A stretch of DNA of 64,000 nt, taken from assembly GCA_964035575.1 (NCBI GenBank), contig OZ037902.1:310001-374000 (forward strand). The letters run 5' to 3'. The stretch comes from Rhynchopus sp. YZ270_cl-10 (taxonomy: Eukaryota > Euglenozoa > Diplonemea > Diplonemida > Diplonemidae). The translations under genes and the position numbers were made by a program. Shown here one piece after another: positions 19,801-31,357 of this stretch. Every line of letters starts with the position of its first letter. The stretch's first letter is position 1. The notes under the pieces were generated by a model. It saw only the letters and a program-made list of their open reading frames with translations. It made no database searches and was not told the origin of the DNA.

Positions 19801-20538
19801 CTTCGAATGTGCTTTTGTTTGTTTTGCTTTGCAATATTCCTGTCTGGTGTGTGAGGGCGACGAGGGGGGCTTTGGCAAAGACGTAAAAATTACAGAGCTC
19901 GCAACTCACAAACACATAGATGAAAGACAGCAGAAGGAGTATTGTATGGTTGCCTTTTGAGCTACCCAGCTTGAGTCACTTCAAAGGCAAAGATGCAATG
20001 GACTCACAGGTAATCCAACCACCAACTACACACCGCCAAAAGGCGAACACGTGGTCACCAGAAGAGCGCACCACGTCTGAATCGCACGATACGGCCCAAA
20101 AGAGTGAGGTACAAATGAGGTACAAAATGCGTCCCTTTTTTTATTTTTGACAAAAACTGTTGGAAGTGTGTCTCTCAGGTATCACCTTCTTAGAACCGCC
20201 TGATGGATTTTTTCTTTACTGTTGTCTCTCGGGGTTTTTTTTAATACCTCCCTTCCACTCGGAGGTGTGAATGCGAACGAGAGAAGAACAATACAACAGG
20301 GGGGCAAAAAAAGGATGCACCGTTTGCCACAACCTAAACGACACACTTAGCAGCACTACAATGTAGCGCGGGCAACAGCCTGATGAAAGCGATCAAAGTT
20401 TCAAGGGGGGTATTAAAAAATAAACGGGCAAAAGGCAGCTCTGCAAGCGCTACTACCTACTACCAAAAAACACAATGACAGGGAAATTGGAAGAATTGTT
20501 CATAACACTCGAGGCTTCACCACCTCAGAAAGAAAGAA
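19801..20538. other. Intergenic region, no gene seen
   Basis: AT-rich 5' flank of the cysteine-rich gene. Short open frames here show no protein-like composition. Confidence 0.4.
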
Positions 20539-20640
20539 AAACTGATAAGATGACCCTAAGCCTCTCGTACTTAGTCTTGATTGGATTATTCTTTGGTTTA
20601 TTCATCAATCTCTCGTGCTTAGTCACCACCGAAGAAGTAA
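20539..20640 (+). repeat. CTTAG-stem hairpin repeat copy
   Basis: The copy begins GATAAGATGACCCTAAGCCT, continues CTCTCGTACTTAG, and ends CTCTCGTGCTTAGTCACC. It belongs to the dispersed hairpin superfamily described in the findings. Close copies lie at 21341, 28281, 63521 and 63717. Confidence 0.6.
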
Positions 20641-21188
20641 ATAACAAAATACCACGAAGAGAAAGATACAGACCACCCCTGTTTGTCGTGAACTAGGGGG
20701 GGGGGGGGGGTCAGATGTGGTTGGGTTCTCCTGCTAGCAGGATGTAATACAATTGTGGGAAATATTCCGCACAGGAAGTACTAAAGGCTTGATTAGCCAA
20801 CGGAGTGAACCTTTGGACGACACTTCGAGGAAGAACGTAGTCCATAACTAGATGTCAAAACAGCCACATTGTAGCATGGCCCAACTCCACACGGTGAAGT
20901 GCAAGTGGACATGTCGTGGTGAATACTGAACAGTGTCAGTTTCACAGCAGTGTGAGAGATTTTATGAAATATTCAATGTGGACGTATAAAGTGAAGATAT
21001 TAATGCAGGCACACCTCCGACTGACCCACTGTACGATGCCAGCCATCCGGATGAAAGAACAATAAAAAAAAAAAATGGGAATACCTTTCTATAACTAGGC
21101 AAACAGTTGGAAAGAGGCAAAAAAAAAAAGAGTAGTTGAAACGTGCTAAAAAACGCATCTCAGTCGAGCTCATGCAAAGGGTAAAAAT
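20641..21188. other. Intergenic region with short repeat segments
   Basis: A CTGACCCACTGTACGATG stretch ending in CATCCGGATGAAAG (around 21020-21060) recurs near 28465-28505, so it is a dispersed repeat. The sequence at 21131-21180 (GTTGAAACGTGCTAAAA then CAGTCGAGCTCATGC) recurs at 27652 and 60398. I see no gene. Confidence 0.4.
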
Positions 21189-21315
21189 ACTAACTGATAA
21201 GGTAAGTAAAAGGAATAAAGGTGTTTCATTGATTGCTCAATTACCCTGTTGGGGTGCTGCTTTGACTGGCGAACTGTATTGGAGGAACTATTTCTCTTTG
21301 AAGTTGTAGGAATAG
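21189..21315 (+). repeat. SINE-like repeat, copy 1 (diverged)
   Basis: The ~125-bp family has the core GATTGCTCAATTACCCTGTT and ends GGAACTATTTCTC. This copy directly follows a GTTGAAACGTGC-type hairpin head (21131-21180), which suggests a head plus tail organisation. Confidence 0.75.
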
Positions 21316-21340
21316 GGGAGAAAAAAAAAAAGGAAAAGTT

Positions 21341-21405
21341 TATAAGATGACCCTAAGCCTCTCGTGCTTAGTCTGATTAGATTACTCTCGTGCTTAGTCA
21401 CCTTA
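21341..21405 (+). repeat. CTTAG-stem hairpin repeat copy
   Basis: The hairpin is CTAAGC (21353-21358), loop CTCTCGT, then GCTTAG (21366-21371), preceded by TATAAGATGACC and followed by a second CTCTCGTGCTTAGTCACCTT. Confidence 0.65.
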
Positions 21406-21869
21406 AAAAAATACTTGAGAACGTGGAAAGCCACGCGGGGAAAGACACTATAGAAAGAAGTTATTTCATATACTTTCTTTTCTTAAATGAAACGAAAAGA
21501 AAGCAAAGAGGGTGCGACAAATGTACCCTTGCTTTTTTTTGGAATGTTTTGCAAAACGTAAAGACACTATAGAAAGAAGGGAAAAAAAAAAAAGCTACTT
21601 CTTCTTCTCACTCGCATTGTGTTCACTTTTTTTTTATAGGGGTTTCTGTGGACAATCCAACGGGAATGTGAGTCCTTTCTGGATTATGTCAAAATGATTT
21701 TAATGATTTCAATCTCGCATGAAGAACAACCTCCTCTACGCCAATAGGAGGAGAACAGAAAGAAGACTGGCGTGATCGGAGCGCAAGTTTTTTTTACAAA
21801 AAAGTCTTTAGAAAAGTCTTTACCGTGCACTATACGACCTTCGACCACACCAGAAGAAGAGGAGAAAAC

Positions 21870-21974
21870 TACCAGATTTTTGCCTGAAATGAAATTGGTG
21901 GAGTGTAGTGGAGTTTCGTGGAGGTTGGTGGGGTTTAAAACTAAACACCACCAAATTTCAGGGAAAATCAGGTG
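21870..21974. mobile_element. MITE-like palindrome, ACCAGATTTT termini
   Basis: Imperfect inverted ends are ACCAGATTTTTGCCTGAAAT and ATTTCAGGGAAAATCAGGT. Related ends occur at 43806-43886 and 60618-60684, so this is a family of short non-coding DNA elements with unrelated middles. Confidence 0.6.
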
Positions 21975-21995
21975 AAAAAAGAAAGAAGAAGAAGA

Positions 21996-22128
21996 AATAG
22001 TAACTCTGATAGGTAAGTAAAAGGGAAAAAAAGGTTTTTTTCGTTGATTGCACAATTACCCTGTTGGAGGGGTGATTGGCGACCGTATCTGAGGAACTAT
22101 TTCTCCTTTAAGCTACGCTTTAGGTATA
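21996..22128 (+). repeat. SINE-like repeat, copy 2
   Basis: This copy runs from AATAGTAACTCTGATAGG through CAATTACCCTGTTGGA and GGTGATTGGCGAC to TTTAAGCTACGCTTTAGGTA. It is close to the copies at 27233 and 42215. Confidence 0.8.
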
Positions 22129-22229
22129 AAAAAAAGAAAAACTTGATACACTCTGGGCCTCAGAGGCTCAGAACACAAAATTGTTCAAGTTTTTCAAAAA
22201 CAAAACAATTAAATTGAAAAAGACAAGAG

Positions 22230-22281
22230 AGAAGCTGAAAGCGCAAACGCCACTGCGGACGCAAACCACTGAACCTCCGTG
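22230..22281 (+). repeat. GTTGAAAGTGC-type hairpin repeat copy
   Basis: This variant (GAAGCTGAAAGCGCAAACGC then GGACGCAAACCACTG) belongs to the family best seen at 26808-26896. Confidence 0.5.
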
Positions 22282-22487
22282 AATCAGAAAAAAAAAATGT
22301 TCATAACATTTCGGACGTTTTAATTTTATTTTTGAAAATATTATAAAGCGTCGCTACATAAGAAGGGTGTTAGATGAACACCCACGCAGCCTACCTACCG
22401 AAAGACAAAAGGGGAAAGACCAAGAATAATACAAGAGAGAAGCCTACTGCAAGCCCACCATTTTGTCCGCAAATATAAGGAGTTACC

Positions 22488-22655
22488 ATGTTCCTCTTCG
22501 GCGCAAAGAAAAAGAAAACGTTGTCATCTGGACACCTGCGAAAGGTAGCCCTTTTGAAGATGCAGGGCCGCCTTGTTCAACTGCCAACGAAGGAATGCGC
22601 TCATGCAGCCACCCGTTTGTACACACACATCAGTGTCCGAACAGCCCGATCCTGA
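22488..22655 (+). CDS. Short open frame of uncertain status
   Basis: A 55-codon frame starts MFLFGAKKKKTLSSGHLRKV and ends just before an rRNA-like fragment. A second frame overlaps it (22463-22675, 70 residues). This 250-bp stretch is less AT-rich than the rest of the intergenic region, so it may be a first exon or a gene remnant. No family is recognised. Confidence 0.15.
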   Translation: MFLFGAKKKKTLSSGHLRKVALLKMQGRLVQLPTKECAHAATRLYTHISVRTARS

Positions 22656-22688
22656 TTTACTGGAAAGGGATTTGAGGTAAAGTACACT

Positions 22689-22749
22689 TGTTGGGACCCG
22701 AAAGATGGTGAACTATGCCTGGATAGGTCGAAGCCGGGGGAAACCCTCT
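22689..22749 (+). pseudogene. Large-subunit rRNA fragment (eukaryotic type)
   Basis: About 60 bases beginning TGTTGGGACCCGAAAGATGG and continuing TGAACTATGCCTGGATAGG match the highly conserved GGGACCCGAAAGATGGTGAA segment of eukaryotic 25S/28S rRNA (domain II). The match decays after AAGCCGGGGGAAACCCTC, where the rRNA has AAGCCAGAGGAAACTCT. The flanks are not rRNA. I take this as an isolated rRNA-derived fragment rather than a functional gene. Confidence 0.75.
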
Positions 22750-23020
22750 AAGCTCTCAGCATTCCTACGAACACATTGTAATTCACCCACCTCACAGGCT
22801 AGGTTAGGTTGGCAACTGACGCGCACCAATTAACATTTTTGGCTTGGTGCACAATTGGTCAGTGCCTCTCCGTCTGTCTAACACAAGAGGGGCGTGAGGA
22901 AGCTACGTGGTTGTATTGCAGAAGCCGTGCAGCTGCAGAAGCATGGGGTGTCGGTGTGTAAGGTCACGTCCATGCCATATGTGTTCAAACAAAGCAACAT
23001 GGTGGGCAAGAGAGCGGTAC
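22750..23020. other. 3' flank of the WD/stalk gene, no gene
   Basis: Short unique sequence with no open frame worth reporting. Confidence 0.4.
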
Positions 23021-26000
23021 CTAGAAAGGTGCGTTGGCGTTCTCAGGTGTAGGACTGTGTGGCATGATATGCGACCGCAAAAAGAAAGCGCCCAGACCCA
23101 AGGCCACAAGCACTGCAGCCACAGCACCGAAGATCGCGAGATAGTACAGCGCCGCCTTCTCGTCCTTCTCTAGATCATCGGGCTGCGCAGTGCTCTCTGC
23201 AGGCAGTGGCGCATCTGTGGGAGGTGACGTCACCAATGTCGGCACATCCGTAGATGCATCCAGTGTCACACCTCCACCCAGAATAGAGGGTGATGGTGTA
23301 GGTGGCGATGGTGTTGGTGGTGACGGTGTGTCTGGTGCTGCCGTAGATGGGATCAGTGTCGCACCTCCACCAAGAATAGAGGGTGATGGTGTAGGTGGCG
23401 ATGGAGTTGGTGGTGACGGTGTTGGTGGTGACGGTGTGTCTGGTGCTGATGTAGATGGGATCAGTGTCGCACCTCCACCAAGAATGGAGGGTGATGGTGT
23501 AGGTGGCGATGGTGTTGGTGGTGACGGTGTTGGTGGTGACGGTGTGTCTGGTGCTGATGTAGATGGGATCAGTGTCGCACCTCCACCAAGAATGGAGGGT
23601 GATGGTGTAGGTGGCGATGGTGTAGGTGGCGATGGTGTTGGTGGTGACGGTGTGTCTGGTGCTGATGTAGATGGGATCAATGTCACACCTCCACCCAAAA
23701 TAGAGGGTGACGGTGTCGGAGGGGCCGGTGTTGGTGGGCTGGCCGTGCGTGGCGACGGAGTCGGTGGTGACATGGTCGAGGGAATCAAAGTTGTGCCTCC
23801 ACCAAGAATGGAAGGTGCCGGAGTAGGTGGTGACGGAGTGGGAGGACTCGGTGTCGGAGGGGAAGGTGTCGGTGGGGACGGTGTTGGTGGGGCCGGAGTT
23901 GGTGGTGACGGTGTGGGAGGTGACGGAGTCGGGGGTGATGTAGTAGGTGGACTTGGTGTCGGTGGAGAAGGTGTTGGCGGTGACGGAGTTGGTGGTGAAG
24001 GTGTCGGAGGACTTGGTGTCGGTGGCGACGGAGTCGGTGGTGCAGGAGTCGGCGGTGAGGGTGTCGGCGGTGACGGCGTTGGTGGTGATGGAGTGGGAGG
24101 ACTTGGCGTCGGTGGGGACGGAGTCGGTGGACTGGGTGTTGGTGGCGAAGGTGTTGGTGGACTGGGTGTTGGCGGTGCAGGAGTTGGTGGTGAAGGTGTC
24201 GGTGGTGACGGAGTTGGTGGTGATGGAGTGGGAGGACTTGGTGTCGGTGGCGACGGAGTCGGTGGTGAAGGAGTTGGTGGTGAAGGTGTCGGTGGACTAG
24301 GTGTCGGTGGGGACGGAGTGGGAGGACTAGGTGTTGGCGGTGCAGGAGTAGGCGGTGAAGGTGTCGGTGGTGATGGAGTCGGTGGACTGGGTGTTGGTGG
24401 CGAAGGTGTTGGTGGACTGGGTGTTGGCGGTGCAGGAGTTGGTGGTGAAGGTGTCGGTGGTGACGGAGTTGGTGGTGATGGAGTGGGAGGACTTGGTGTC
24501 GGTGGCGACGGAGTCGGTGGTGAAGGAGTTGGTGGTGAAGGTGTCGGTGGACTAGGTGTCGGTGGGGACGGAGTGGGAGGACTAGGTGTTGGCGGTGCAG
24601 GAGTCGGCGGTGAAGGTGTCGGTGGTGATGGAGTCGGTGGACTGGGTGTTGGTGGCGAAGGTGTTGGTGGACTGGGTGTTGGCGGTGCAGGAGTTGGTGG
24701 TGAAGGTGTCGGTGGTGACGGAGTTGGTGGTGATGGAGTGGGAGGACTTGGTGTCGGTGGCGACGGAGTCGGTGGTGAAGGAGTTGGTGGTGAAGGTGTC
24801 GGTGGGGCCGGAGTCGGTGGTGCAGGAGTCGGCGGTGACGGCGTTGGTGGTGATGGAGTGGGAGGACTAGGTGTCGGTGGACTGGGTGTTGGCGGTGCAG
24901 GAGTCGGCGGTGAAGGTGTCGGTGGTGACGGAGTCGGTGGACTGGGTGTTGGTGGCGAAGGTGTTGGTGGACTGGGCGTTGGCGGTGCAGGAGTTGGTGG
25001 TGAAGGTGTGGGTGGACTTGGTGTTGGTGGGGACGGAGTTGGAGGTGATGGGGTGGGCGGCGTTGGAGTGAGGTCGAGGTTCCACCCCACATTTGAGGTG
25101 GCGCTAGCCCCTACGACAACGCCGTCTGCTGCGAAGGCCACACTGTGGACGGTCTGCCCGTGCCCTGTAAGGGTGTAGAGCAGCGAGAGGGTGGCGGTGC
25201 TGTAGACGTGCACATCCTCCTGCGTGCCTGCTGTGGCGAGCAGCGCGCTGCTGGGCGAGAGCGCCATGCTGGTGACACCTTCTGCCGTGGCGTGGTCGTT
25301 CGAGATGGTTACGTCCAGCGTTCCTGAGGCTGTGAACCACACGAGCACGTCGCCATCAGCATGCCCAGTCAAATACCGCAGGTTGTCCCCTAGGAAGGCG
25401 ACAGACGTTGTCATGCTTGACAACGCAAGGGTCACCTTCACATCCCACTGCCCAACCGTCTCACGCAACGACACCTCCCCACCGGAGTCTGCCATGAGAA
25501 GACGCGACCCGTCAGGCGACACGCTCATATGCAGCACATCGTTCGTCGGCACCAGCAGCTTATGCTGAGTTGCTGCAGCCACGTCCCACACCTCTACTAG
25601 GTTAAACCCGCCCTTCGTCGCCACAATCACAAACGTTGCGTCGGGGGTGAACACTACCCTCTGACTGTTCACGATGAACTGCTGGAACACAACACCAAAC
25701 GCAGTGGTCTCGTACACAGTGAGCTGAGAGTCCGACAGCACTGCAAGTCTGCTGCCGTCCTCCGAGTACGCCACGTCCTGCGCTGCGAAGATGGTCGCCT
25801 TCCGCACTGCCTCCACGCCCGACACTGCATTCGTCACCACCACCTCGTTGCTGTCCGTCAACGTGTTTGCAGCACCGCCATCAGCAGAAGCCAAGCTCCC
25901 CATCGCTGTGCTGCCATACCCAGTAACATACTCACATTTGAACGCCCCCATCGGACAGACCCCACCACGCACCACCACAGTCTCAATACACAGCAACAAC

Positions 26001-26026
26001 ACTGACCAACTGAGAGAACGTGCCAT
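23021..26026 (-). CDS. Stalked type I membrane protein with WD-repeat-like head
   Basis: This is a 1001-residue surface protein. Residues 1-21 ([20 protein letters not shown]) are a signal peptide. Residues ~60-317 are WD40/beta-propeller-like, with repeated blade strands such as [33 protein letters not shown] and [20 protein letters not shown]. Residues ~318-910 are a stalk of [10 protein letters not shown] pentapeptides, interrupted near the end by six SILGGGxTLIPST-type cassettes. One membrane helix ([20 protein letters not shown]) lies near 955-980, followed by a short tail ending NANAPF. A Ser/Thr/Pro stalk of this kind is expected to be heavily O-glycosylated or hydroxyproline-modified and to hold the head away from the membrane. 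Stalk, anchor and tail match the two CUB genes downstream of it; only the head differs. Propeller domains outside the cell are less common than inside. The ligand is unknown. Confidence 0.88.
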   Translation of the reverse strand: MARSLSWSVLLLCIETVVVRGGVCPMGAFKCEYVTGYGSTAMGSLASADGGAANTLTDSNEVVVTNAVSGVEAVRKATIFAAQDVAYSEDGSRLAVLSDSQLTVYETTAFGVVFQQFIVNSQRVVFTPDATFVIVATKGGFNLVEVWDVAAATQHKLLVPTNDVLHMSVSPDGSRLLMADSGGEVSLRETVGQWDVKVTLALSSMTTSVAFLGDNLRYLTGHADGDVLVWFTASGTLDVTISNDHATAEGVTSMALSPSSALLATAGTQEDVHVYSTATLSLLYTLTGHGQTVHSVAFAADGVVVGASATSNVGWNLDLTPTPPTPSPPTPSPPTPSPPTPSPPTPAPPTPSPPTPSPPTPSPPTPSPPTPSPPTPAPPTPSPPTPSPPTPSPPTPSPPTPAPPTPAPPTPSPPTPSPPTPSPPTPSPPTPSPPTPSPPTPSPPTPAPPTPSPPTPSPPTPSPPTPSPPTPSPPTPAPPTPSPPTPSPPTPSPPTPSPPTPSPPTPSPPTPSPPTPSPPTPSPPTPSPPTPAPPTPSPPTPSPPTPSPPTPSPPTPSPPTPAPPTPSPPTPSPPTPSPPTPSPPTPSPPTPSPPTPSPPTPSPPTPSPPTPSPPTPAPPTPSPPTPSPPTPSPPTPSPPTPSPPTPSPPTPSPPTPSPPTPAPPTPSPPTPSPPTPSPPTPSPPTPSPPTPSPPTTSPPTPSPPTPSPPTPAPPTPSPPTPSPPTPSPPTPSPPTPAPSILGGGTTLIPSTMSPPTPSPRTASPPTPAPPTPSPSILGGGVTLIPSTSAPDTPSPPTPSPPTPSPPTPSPSILGGGATLIPSTSAPDTPSPPTPSPPTPSPPTPSPSILGGGATLIPSTSAPDTPSPPTPSPPTPSPPTPSPSILGGGATLIPSTAAPDTPSPPTPSPPTPSPSILGGGVTLDASTDVPTLVTSPPTDAPLPAESTAQPDDLEKDEKAALYYLAIFGAVAAVLVALGLGAFFLRSHIMPHSPTPENANAPF

Positions 26027-26100
26027 ATTTACCCCAAAAAGGGGGATTCAGATACGTTCGAGAGAGGTAATCAACCTGAGAAAGGAGTAAACACAAAACA
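26027..26100 (-). promoter_or_regulatory. Leader with C/G hairpin and acceptor-like AG
   Basis: Read on the minus strand, CTTTCTCAG at the 5' side is followed by ~50 bases of leader. A CCCCCTTTTTGGGG hairpin lies just upstream of the ATG. The two CUB genes have the same arrangement. Confidence 0.4.
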
Positions 26101-26807
26101 GGTAGAGGGGGTGGGTAGGGGAAAAGCTATGGGAGGGGAGGGAGCTACGTTTCTATTGAGAACCTATAACGACTCGACACACCATTTAGGAAACACATGT
26201 GGTATGGCAAATCGCACTGCCACAAGAGAGATGAAAGGAACAGAAGGTATAGAAGTATCGTGCGTTCACCCCGAGTGAATTAAAGTCACGAGGGTTGAAA
26301 ACACCAAAAATGAGTTCAAAAAAAATGCTTAGAAAGGACACAAAATTGTATCCACAAGAGCAAAGCTTTCATTTTCCGAGCAGTTAAATAAATTTATTTC
26401 ACTGTGGCCCACATAACTTTCTGGGCGGGGGAAAATACGGTTTCACTCGGGTGGATAAAATAGGGGTTTCTTCCAAAAAAAAAAAAAAGTCTTTTCGGCC
26501 AAATAAATTCGGATTTGAAGGTTTTTTTTTTCGGCAATTTGGCGCCTTCATGGAGTGGGTTTTCACTTTATTTTAGGACAAATGCTGTGGTGGGAAATGC
26601 TTCAAACGTCTGAGAACTTTCGCGTATGACGTGGGGTAGCGTATGAACTAAACAAAAAGACGAACGGGGGTTTTTATTTTAATTCTTACTTTTTCTGGTT
26701 TCTTGTACTGTTATCAAAAAAAAAAAAAAATAAACAAAACGCTGAACAAAGAAGGAAAAGAAAGAAGGGTGCTGCGAGAGAGGCTATGAGAATAAACCAA
26801 AAATAAA
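26101..26807. other. AT-rich intergenic region, no gene
   Basis: Homopolymer-rich sequence. A CGGCCAAATAAATTCGGATT stretch near 26497 resembles the GGCGCCAAA-ended MITE at 44703. Confidence 0.4.
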
Positions 26808-26896
26808 AGTGAAGTTGATAGTGCAAAACGCCCTCTGGGACGCAAGGCACTGACACTCCGCGGGATTATCGAACCCCCCGGAGTGTTACGCTTGGG
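26808..26896 (+). repeat. GTTGATAGTGC hairpin repeat, best copy
   Basis: This ~89-bp element has two pairing regions: AGTGC...GCACT, then ACACTCCG...CGGAGTGT around a GATTATCGAAC loop. The copy at 45829-45920 keeps the frame but has lost part of the second stem, and 62113-62201 has a changed second stem. Shorter copies lie at 18051, 28815, 30794, 45543 and 61273. Confidence 0.75.
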
Positions 26897-27232
26897 AGTG
26901 GTTTACAGGGAAAACTGTAGGTACACAGTCATTACCCCATCCTGGAAGAAAAATGGTTTCGCCCTACGCATTAAAACACTACTCTAATAAACGGGAAAAA
27001 TAATTGCTTTTTCTTTCGTTTGAGTTGACAAAGAAACCTGCCACATGCTTTTTTGAAAAGCGGGTTTCATGAAAAGTTTAAACATGCATGTCACTCACTG
27101 TTTACCACATAAACGCGTTTTTTTTTTTTTATTATTTGTTTTTTTGTGTTTTGAATTCCCTATAACAAATGACCGCAAAATAAGGGAGGTTGAAAAGTGC
27201 AAATGCCTCACCGTTTATCGGCAGAAGCAAAA

Positions 27233-27365
27233 AAATAGTAACTCTGATAGGAAAAAGGGGGAAAATGTTATTTCGTTGATTGCTCAATTACCCTGTTGGA
27301 AGGGGTGATTGGCGACTGTATCGGAGTAAACTATTTCTCCTTTTAAGCTACGCTTTGTAGGTATA
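27233..27365 (+). repeat. SINE-like repeat, copy 3
   Basis: Same family as 21996-22128. It follows directly a GTTGAAAAGTGCAAATGCC hairpin head at 27189-27230, a different head from that of copy 1. Confidence 0.8.
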
Positions 27366-28270
27366 TAAAAAAAAAAACACACTTTCCTATTATCAAGCCT
27401 GATATCACCCCCCTTTCTTGAGAATCCTGGTCTTGGACGTACTTCCAGCCAAGCTATATCTGTCAAATGTTGCGACACGAAATGGGGTAAAGAAAACTTG
27501 AAAGATGAAAATACGTCATGACCAAGATTGGTTATATGCTATTTTTTTTTAGAAGTTGGTTTTGAAAAAAATCAATGGTACAGCAAAATCATTACAATTT
27601 TATTTTATTTTATTTTGAAAGAAAAGATGGTGTTGTCCATCAAAAAAAAGCGTAGTTGAAACGTAATAAAACGTGGCTCGGTCGAGCTCATGCAAAAAAA
27701 AAAAAAAAGAAATGTTCCTGACACACCCTCTTAGCTCTTTACGAAGATCTGTTCAGAGGGGTGCAACCTGTTCGAAGAATTCCACTGGGGGTACCGATTC
27801 CTTAAAAAAGCAAGACAGAAGAGTTAGAAAAAGCAAGAATGAGAGAGAGAGCGAGAAAATATGGTATACCCCCAAAAACAAAAAAAACAATTACCCCTCC
27901 CCAAAAAAGCAGCACAATTCTTCGCTTCAATGGCTTCATAACAGAGCCATGCCAATTCGGAAACCGCCAAGGTAAATCAACGAATTACATAAAGAGAAGA
28001 GAAGCTGAAAAAATGTGCAATACGCTGTTTGCCATTCAATGCTTCAATCGGTCGACGCGCACTGCATATAAAAAACAAAAACTATAAAAACAAAAACAAA
28101 AAACAAAAAATAATAACTCCTGGGGGCCTTGGGGGCCTGCCAGTGCTGTGGTTCGCTAAAGATTGGTATCAACACACACCACCTCGTTCCTCTGAAGTAG
28201 TGTGCATTCCTCATAGATCAAGAAAACAAAACGGCTACAAGAAATTATACCAGCTATAAAAAGAAGAAAA
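27366..28270. other. AT-rich intergenic region with one short repeat
   Basis: It contains a GTTGAAACGTAATAAAACG / GGTCGAGCTCATGC repeat near 27652. No gene is seen; the open frames here are A-rich noise. Confidence 0.4.
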
Positions 28271-28412
28271 AAAAATGAAAAGTTTATAAGATGACCCTAA
28301 GCCTCTCGTGTTTAGTCTGATTAGATTACTTAATGTTTTGAACATTGGTTATCTAACCTAAGCCTCTCGTCTTGACTTGACATATACAAAGCCCTCTCAT
28401 GACAGTGTACCT
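28271..28412 (+). repeat. CTTAG-stem hairpin copy followed by CATGACAGTGTACC copy
   Basis: TTTATAAGATGACCCTAAGC starts a CTTAG-type hairpin. About 75 bases later comes ATACAAAGCCCTCTCATGAC followed by AGTGTACCT, which belongs to a second dispersed family (full copies at 45121, 62727 and 63311). Confidence 0.6.
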
Positions 28413-29307
28413 AAATTAGATTCATCTAAATTCACCTTAAAAAACTGTATTTGTCGATGCACCTCTCGGCTGACCCACGTACGATGTCAGCCATCTGGAT
28501 GAAAGCACAAAAGAAAGGGGGTTTTTTGAAAATGTTTGTTGTTGGAAAAAGGGGGGTGAACTAAGGGGGGGGCTGAGAGAGTCCGTATTTCATACGGACC
28601 AATTAGTTGCGAACGTTCTAGTAAGGCAACCAAATAAGAACCTGAGGGGTTGAAAGTAAATAGCAAAATAGAATTCGCGTAACAGAGGAAAGAGAAGTTG
28701 AAAGTGCAGACGTCTCAAATGGTACAAAACATCATCGGGGGGGGGGGGGAACCTTGAGCTTTTTGCCGTCCACTATTTTGTAGTCAATTTTATCTTGACC
28801 TGGAATGCTCTAAAAGTGAAGTTGATAGTGCAAAACGCCCTCGAGGATGCAAGGCACTGCACAAAAATAGTACGACCCTCAATCTTTTCAGATCAGTCCG
28901 GAATAGTAACGACGTGATTTTTTATTGCCAAAAAAAAAAAAAAAAATTACAAAACAAGACTATATCATCCGCCATCTTGATAACAATTAACAGTATTTTT
29001 TTTTTTCTCGTTGAACGCAGCTAAATAGGGGTAAAAATCTGTTTGGCGCAAAGGTGAACAAAGATTCAAGGGGAAATACTGTTATACAAGATCTGAACGT
29101 TGGCTTTATGCTGTTGTCTAGTTTTTTTATACTACGTTTGAGGAGAAAAAAAGAAGTATTTCAACATATGCCCTCAATAAATTGAAGGCATAAAAGAAGA
29201 AGAAAAAGCACATCTACACCTACACAACACTCCTTTTTCTCAGATGATTGCGGACGTACCGCATCTTGAGAAGACCCCCTCCCTCGATACTGTTTTTTTA
29301 ACGTCAG
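28413..29307. other. Intergenic region with hairpin repeat at 28815-28860
   Basis: AT-rich DNA with a short GTGAAGTTGATAGTGC copy at 28815-28860. I see no gene. Confidence 0.4.
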
Positions 29308-30002
29308 CAGGGTTTCCGCCAGGATTTGGGGTTTCAGGAATTGGGGGGGACCATCAAAAAGACCCCCCAAAAAAATTTTTTCTCCCCGCAAAAGCGGTCG
29401 TCGCGCGCTTCGCGCGCCTCCCTGCAGGCCACAGAGTGGAGAGGCGAAGGGTGCACCAGGTTTGATAGCAGCCATGTCAAGCTTCACAGCTGTGTGTCTG
29501 GTAGAGGTGGTTTGTTTGGAGGTCGGGGGTGGAAGCTTAACAAGGTAAGGGGTCCTGTGAGAGTGGAGGGTGATGGTGTTTGCTTTTTCTATTGTATGGT
29601 GCTACAGTCATTACAGTGCTGCAGTGGGAACATGTAATAACTACCCGTCGCTTGCACCGAAGCCTCCTTAGAAAAAGGGGCAATGCACGGAAGTATCGAT
29701 GGAAGTATATCAATATCACATAGCTAGCAACACAGCGCCGCAGGCGCACGGTACGCTACTTTTACCCTTTTTTAAAAAGATTGCACCGCCCCCTTTTTCT
29801 TCCACTTCTTCTGGCACAGCGAGCCAAATGCTCTGCACGGTGGGGTCGCATTACCACGGGGGATCATCTACAACCTCCAAAACCCCATTTTTCTTGGGGG
29901 GGACCATGGTCCCCCCCAAACCCCTGTAAAAATCCGGATTTTTCTGGGGAAAATATTGGGGGGGTCCATGGTCCCCCCCGGTCCCCCTTGGCGGAAACCC
30001 TG
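29308..30002. mobile_element. Non-autonomous DNA element with CAGGGTTTCCGCC termini
   Basis: Inverted ends CAGGGTTTCCGCCA (29308) and TGGCGGAAACCCTG (to 30002) are flanked by GTCAG on both sides (29303-29307 and 30003-30007). Inside each end are G/C-rich GGGGGGACCAT-type palindromes. Nothing resembling a transposase is encoded in the 695 bp. The termini recall hAT-type ends, but those usually give 8-bp duplications, so the superfamily is uncertain. Confidence 0.7.
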
Positions 30003-31357
30003 GTCAGGCAATATATTTATAGCTATAAAATGTCTGATCAAAATTGGTTCGTAAAAAAAAAAAAAAAAAAAGAAAAAATGGACCTTTTTTTTGGTACCCC
30101 CCTATAAGCAGAGAGAGAGCTCTTTGGCACAGCCCTGGACTACAGATGTTCAGAAATGCGGTGAAAGGAAAATTATCGAATTCCGCTTAAATAAGGGTCT
30201 CCCTTTGTTTAGATGTGTGCTCCCCCCCCCCACGAGAGGGCACTGTACATCACATTACAAAGGTGTCTTTTATTGCAACGTTGCGACAAAATAACATTCA
30301 CCTCATCGACATCTGTGTAAAGCCCCGGTCTGATACCTTTTTTTTTGCTCTCTCTGTTCAAAAAAAAAAAACTTGGTGCGGATTCTCTGGACACTCAACA
30401 TAGGCTCTTATAAATAAACCTGAGATCACGAGATTTTCGCGCGGGGGCGTAATGGGGTTTCCTTTTGCAGGGAAAGACATGGAGGGCGGGCCTCGACTAA
30501 GTTTAAGGCATAGTCATGAAACATGTTATAGTTTGCAGCGGAAGAGAGGGAGTAAAATGAAGGTAGTAACATGGTGACAGAAACTCCAAATAAAATTGGC
30601 GTCCAAATAAGCTTGGCCAGGATTTTATTTTTGAGGAATTTTTTTTTTTGACGACTTTATTGGACCGCGAATAGCATCTTTGGAGTCCTGTTAGTGAACT
30701 AAAAAGCAAAGTCAAAATAGAGAAAAAACATTCTATCATTTCCCGGAAATGATAGAAAAAAAAAAAAAAGAAAAAAAAGCAGCTTCAAAAAATAGTGAAG
30801 TTGAGAGTGCAAAACGCCTCTGGGACGAACTGATATTTGGGGGAAATAAAAACCTGGACTGTTACGGCCATCTGATCTTGAGACACGACTAGAAAAGATT
30901 ATTTTTCGTTGACTACTACCAAATAAGGTGTGATATCTGAATTGGCGCAAAGGAATTTAATTGAAGGGGAGAAGAGAGTCGGTCAGACGATCAAAACGTT
31001 GGCTATATTATTTCCGGTTTCTAACACTACCTGAAGGGAAAAACTAAAAAAAACAACAGAAAAACTATAATCACGCCAGCAAAACACTCGCAAGCACTGT
31101 TCAAGAGAGGAACACTTTCAAGCACCATGAGTAAAAAATAATATTATCCCGTACCCACACTGTGGCTCGCATTGACTTCACATAACGCCAAAGCGTTGTA
31201 CACAGAACAGTGGACGCGAGTTGGGTACAAGAAAATACAAGGGAAGCGATGAGGGAGGTAGGAAGGGAAGAAGAAACTCCGTGACAGTCACATAGTAAAT
31301 AACAGACTCGAACATAATCACACAATCGTGGCCCATTATGTTCTTAGCAACATGGTC
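30003..31357. other. Intergenic region upstream of the stop of the long stalk gene
   Basis: Contains a short GTGAAGTTGAGAGTGC copy (30794-30835). From about 31170 to 31330 the sequence is homologous to 47820-47965, downstream of the third stalk gene (shared GGGAAGCGATGAGGGAGGTA and following bases), so the duplication included 3' flank. No other gene is seen. Confidence 0.6.

Noticed and set aside
21130-21185. Operon-like or bacterial regulatory signals in the intergenic repeats
   Set aside because: The same sequences recur without any nearby gene and the context is eukaryotic.
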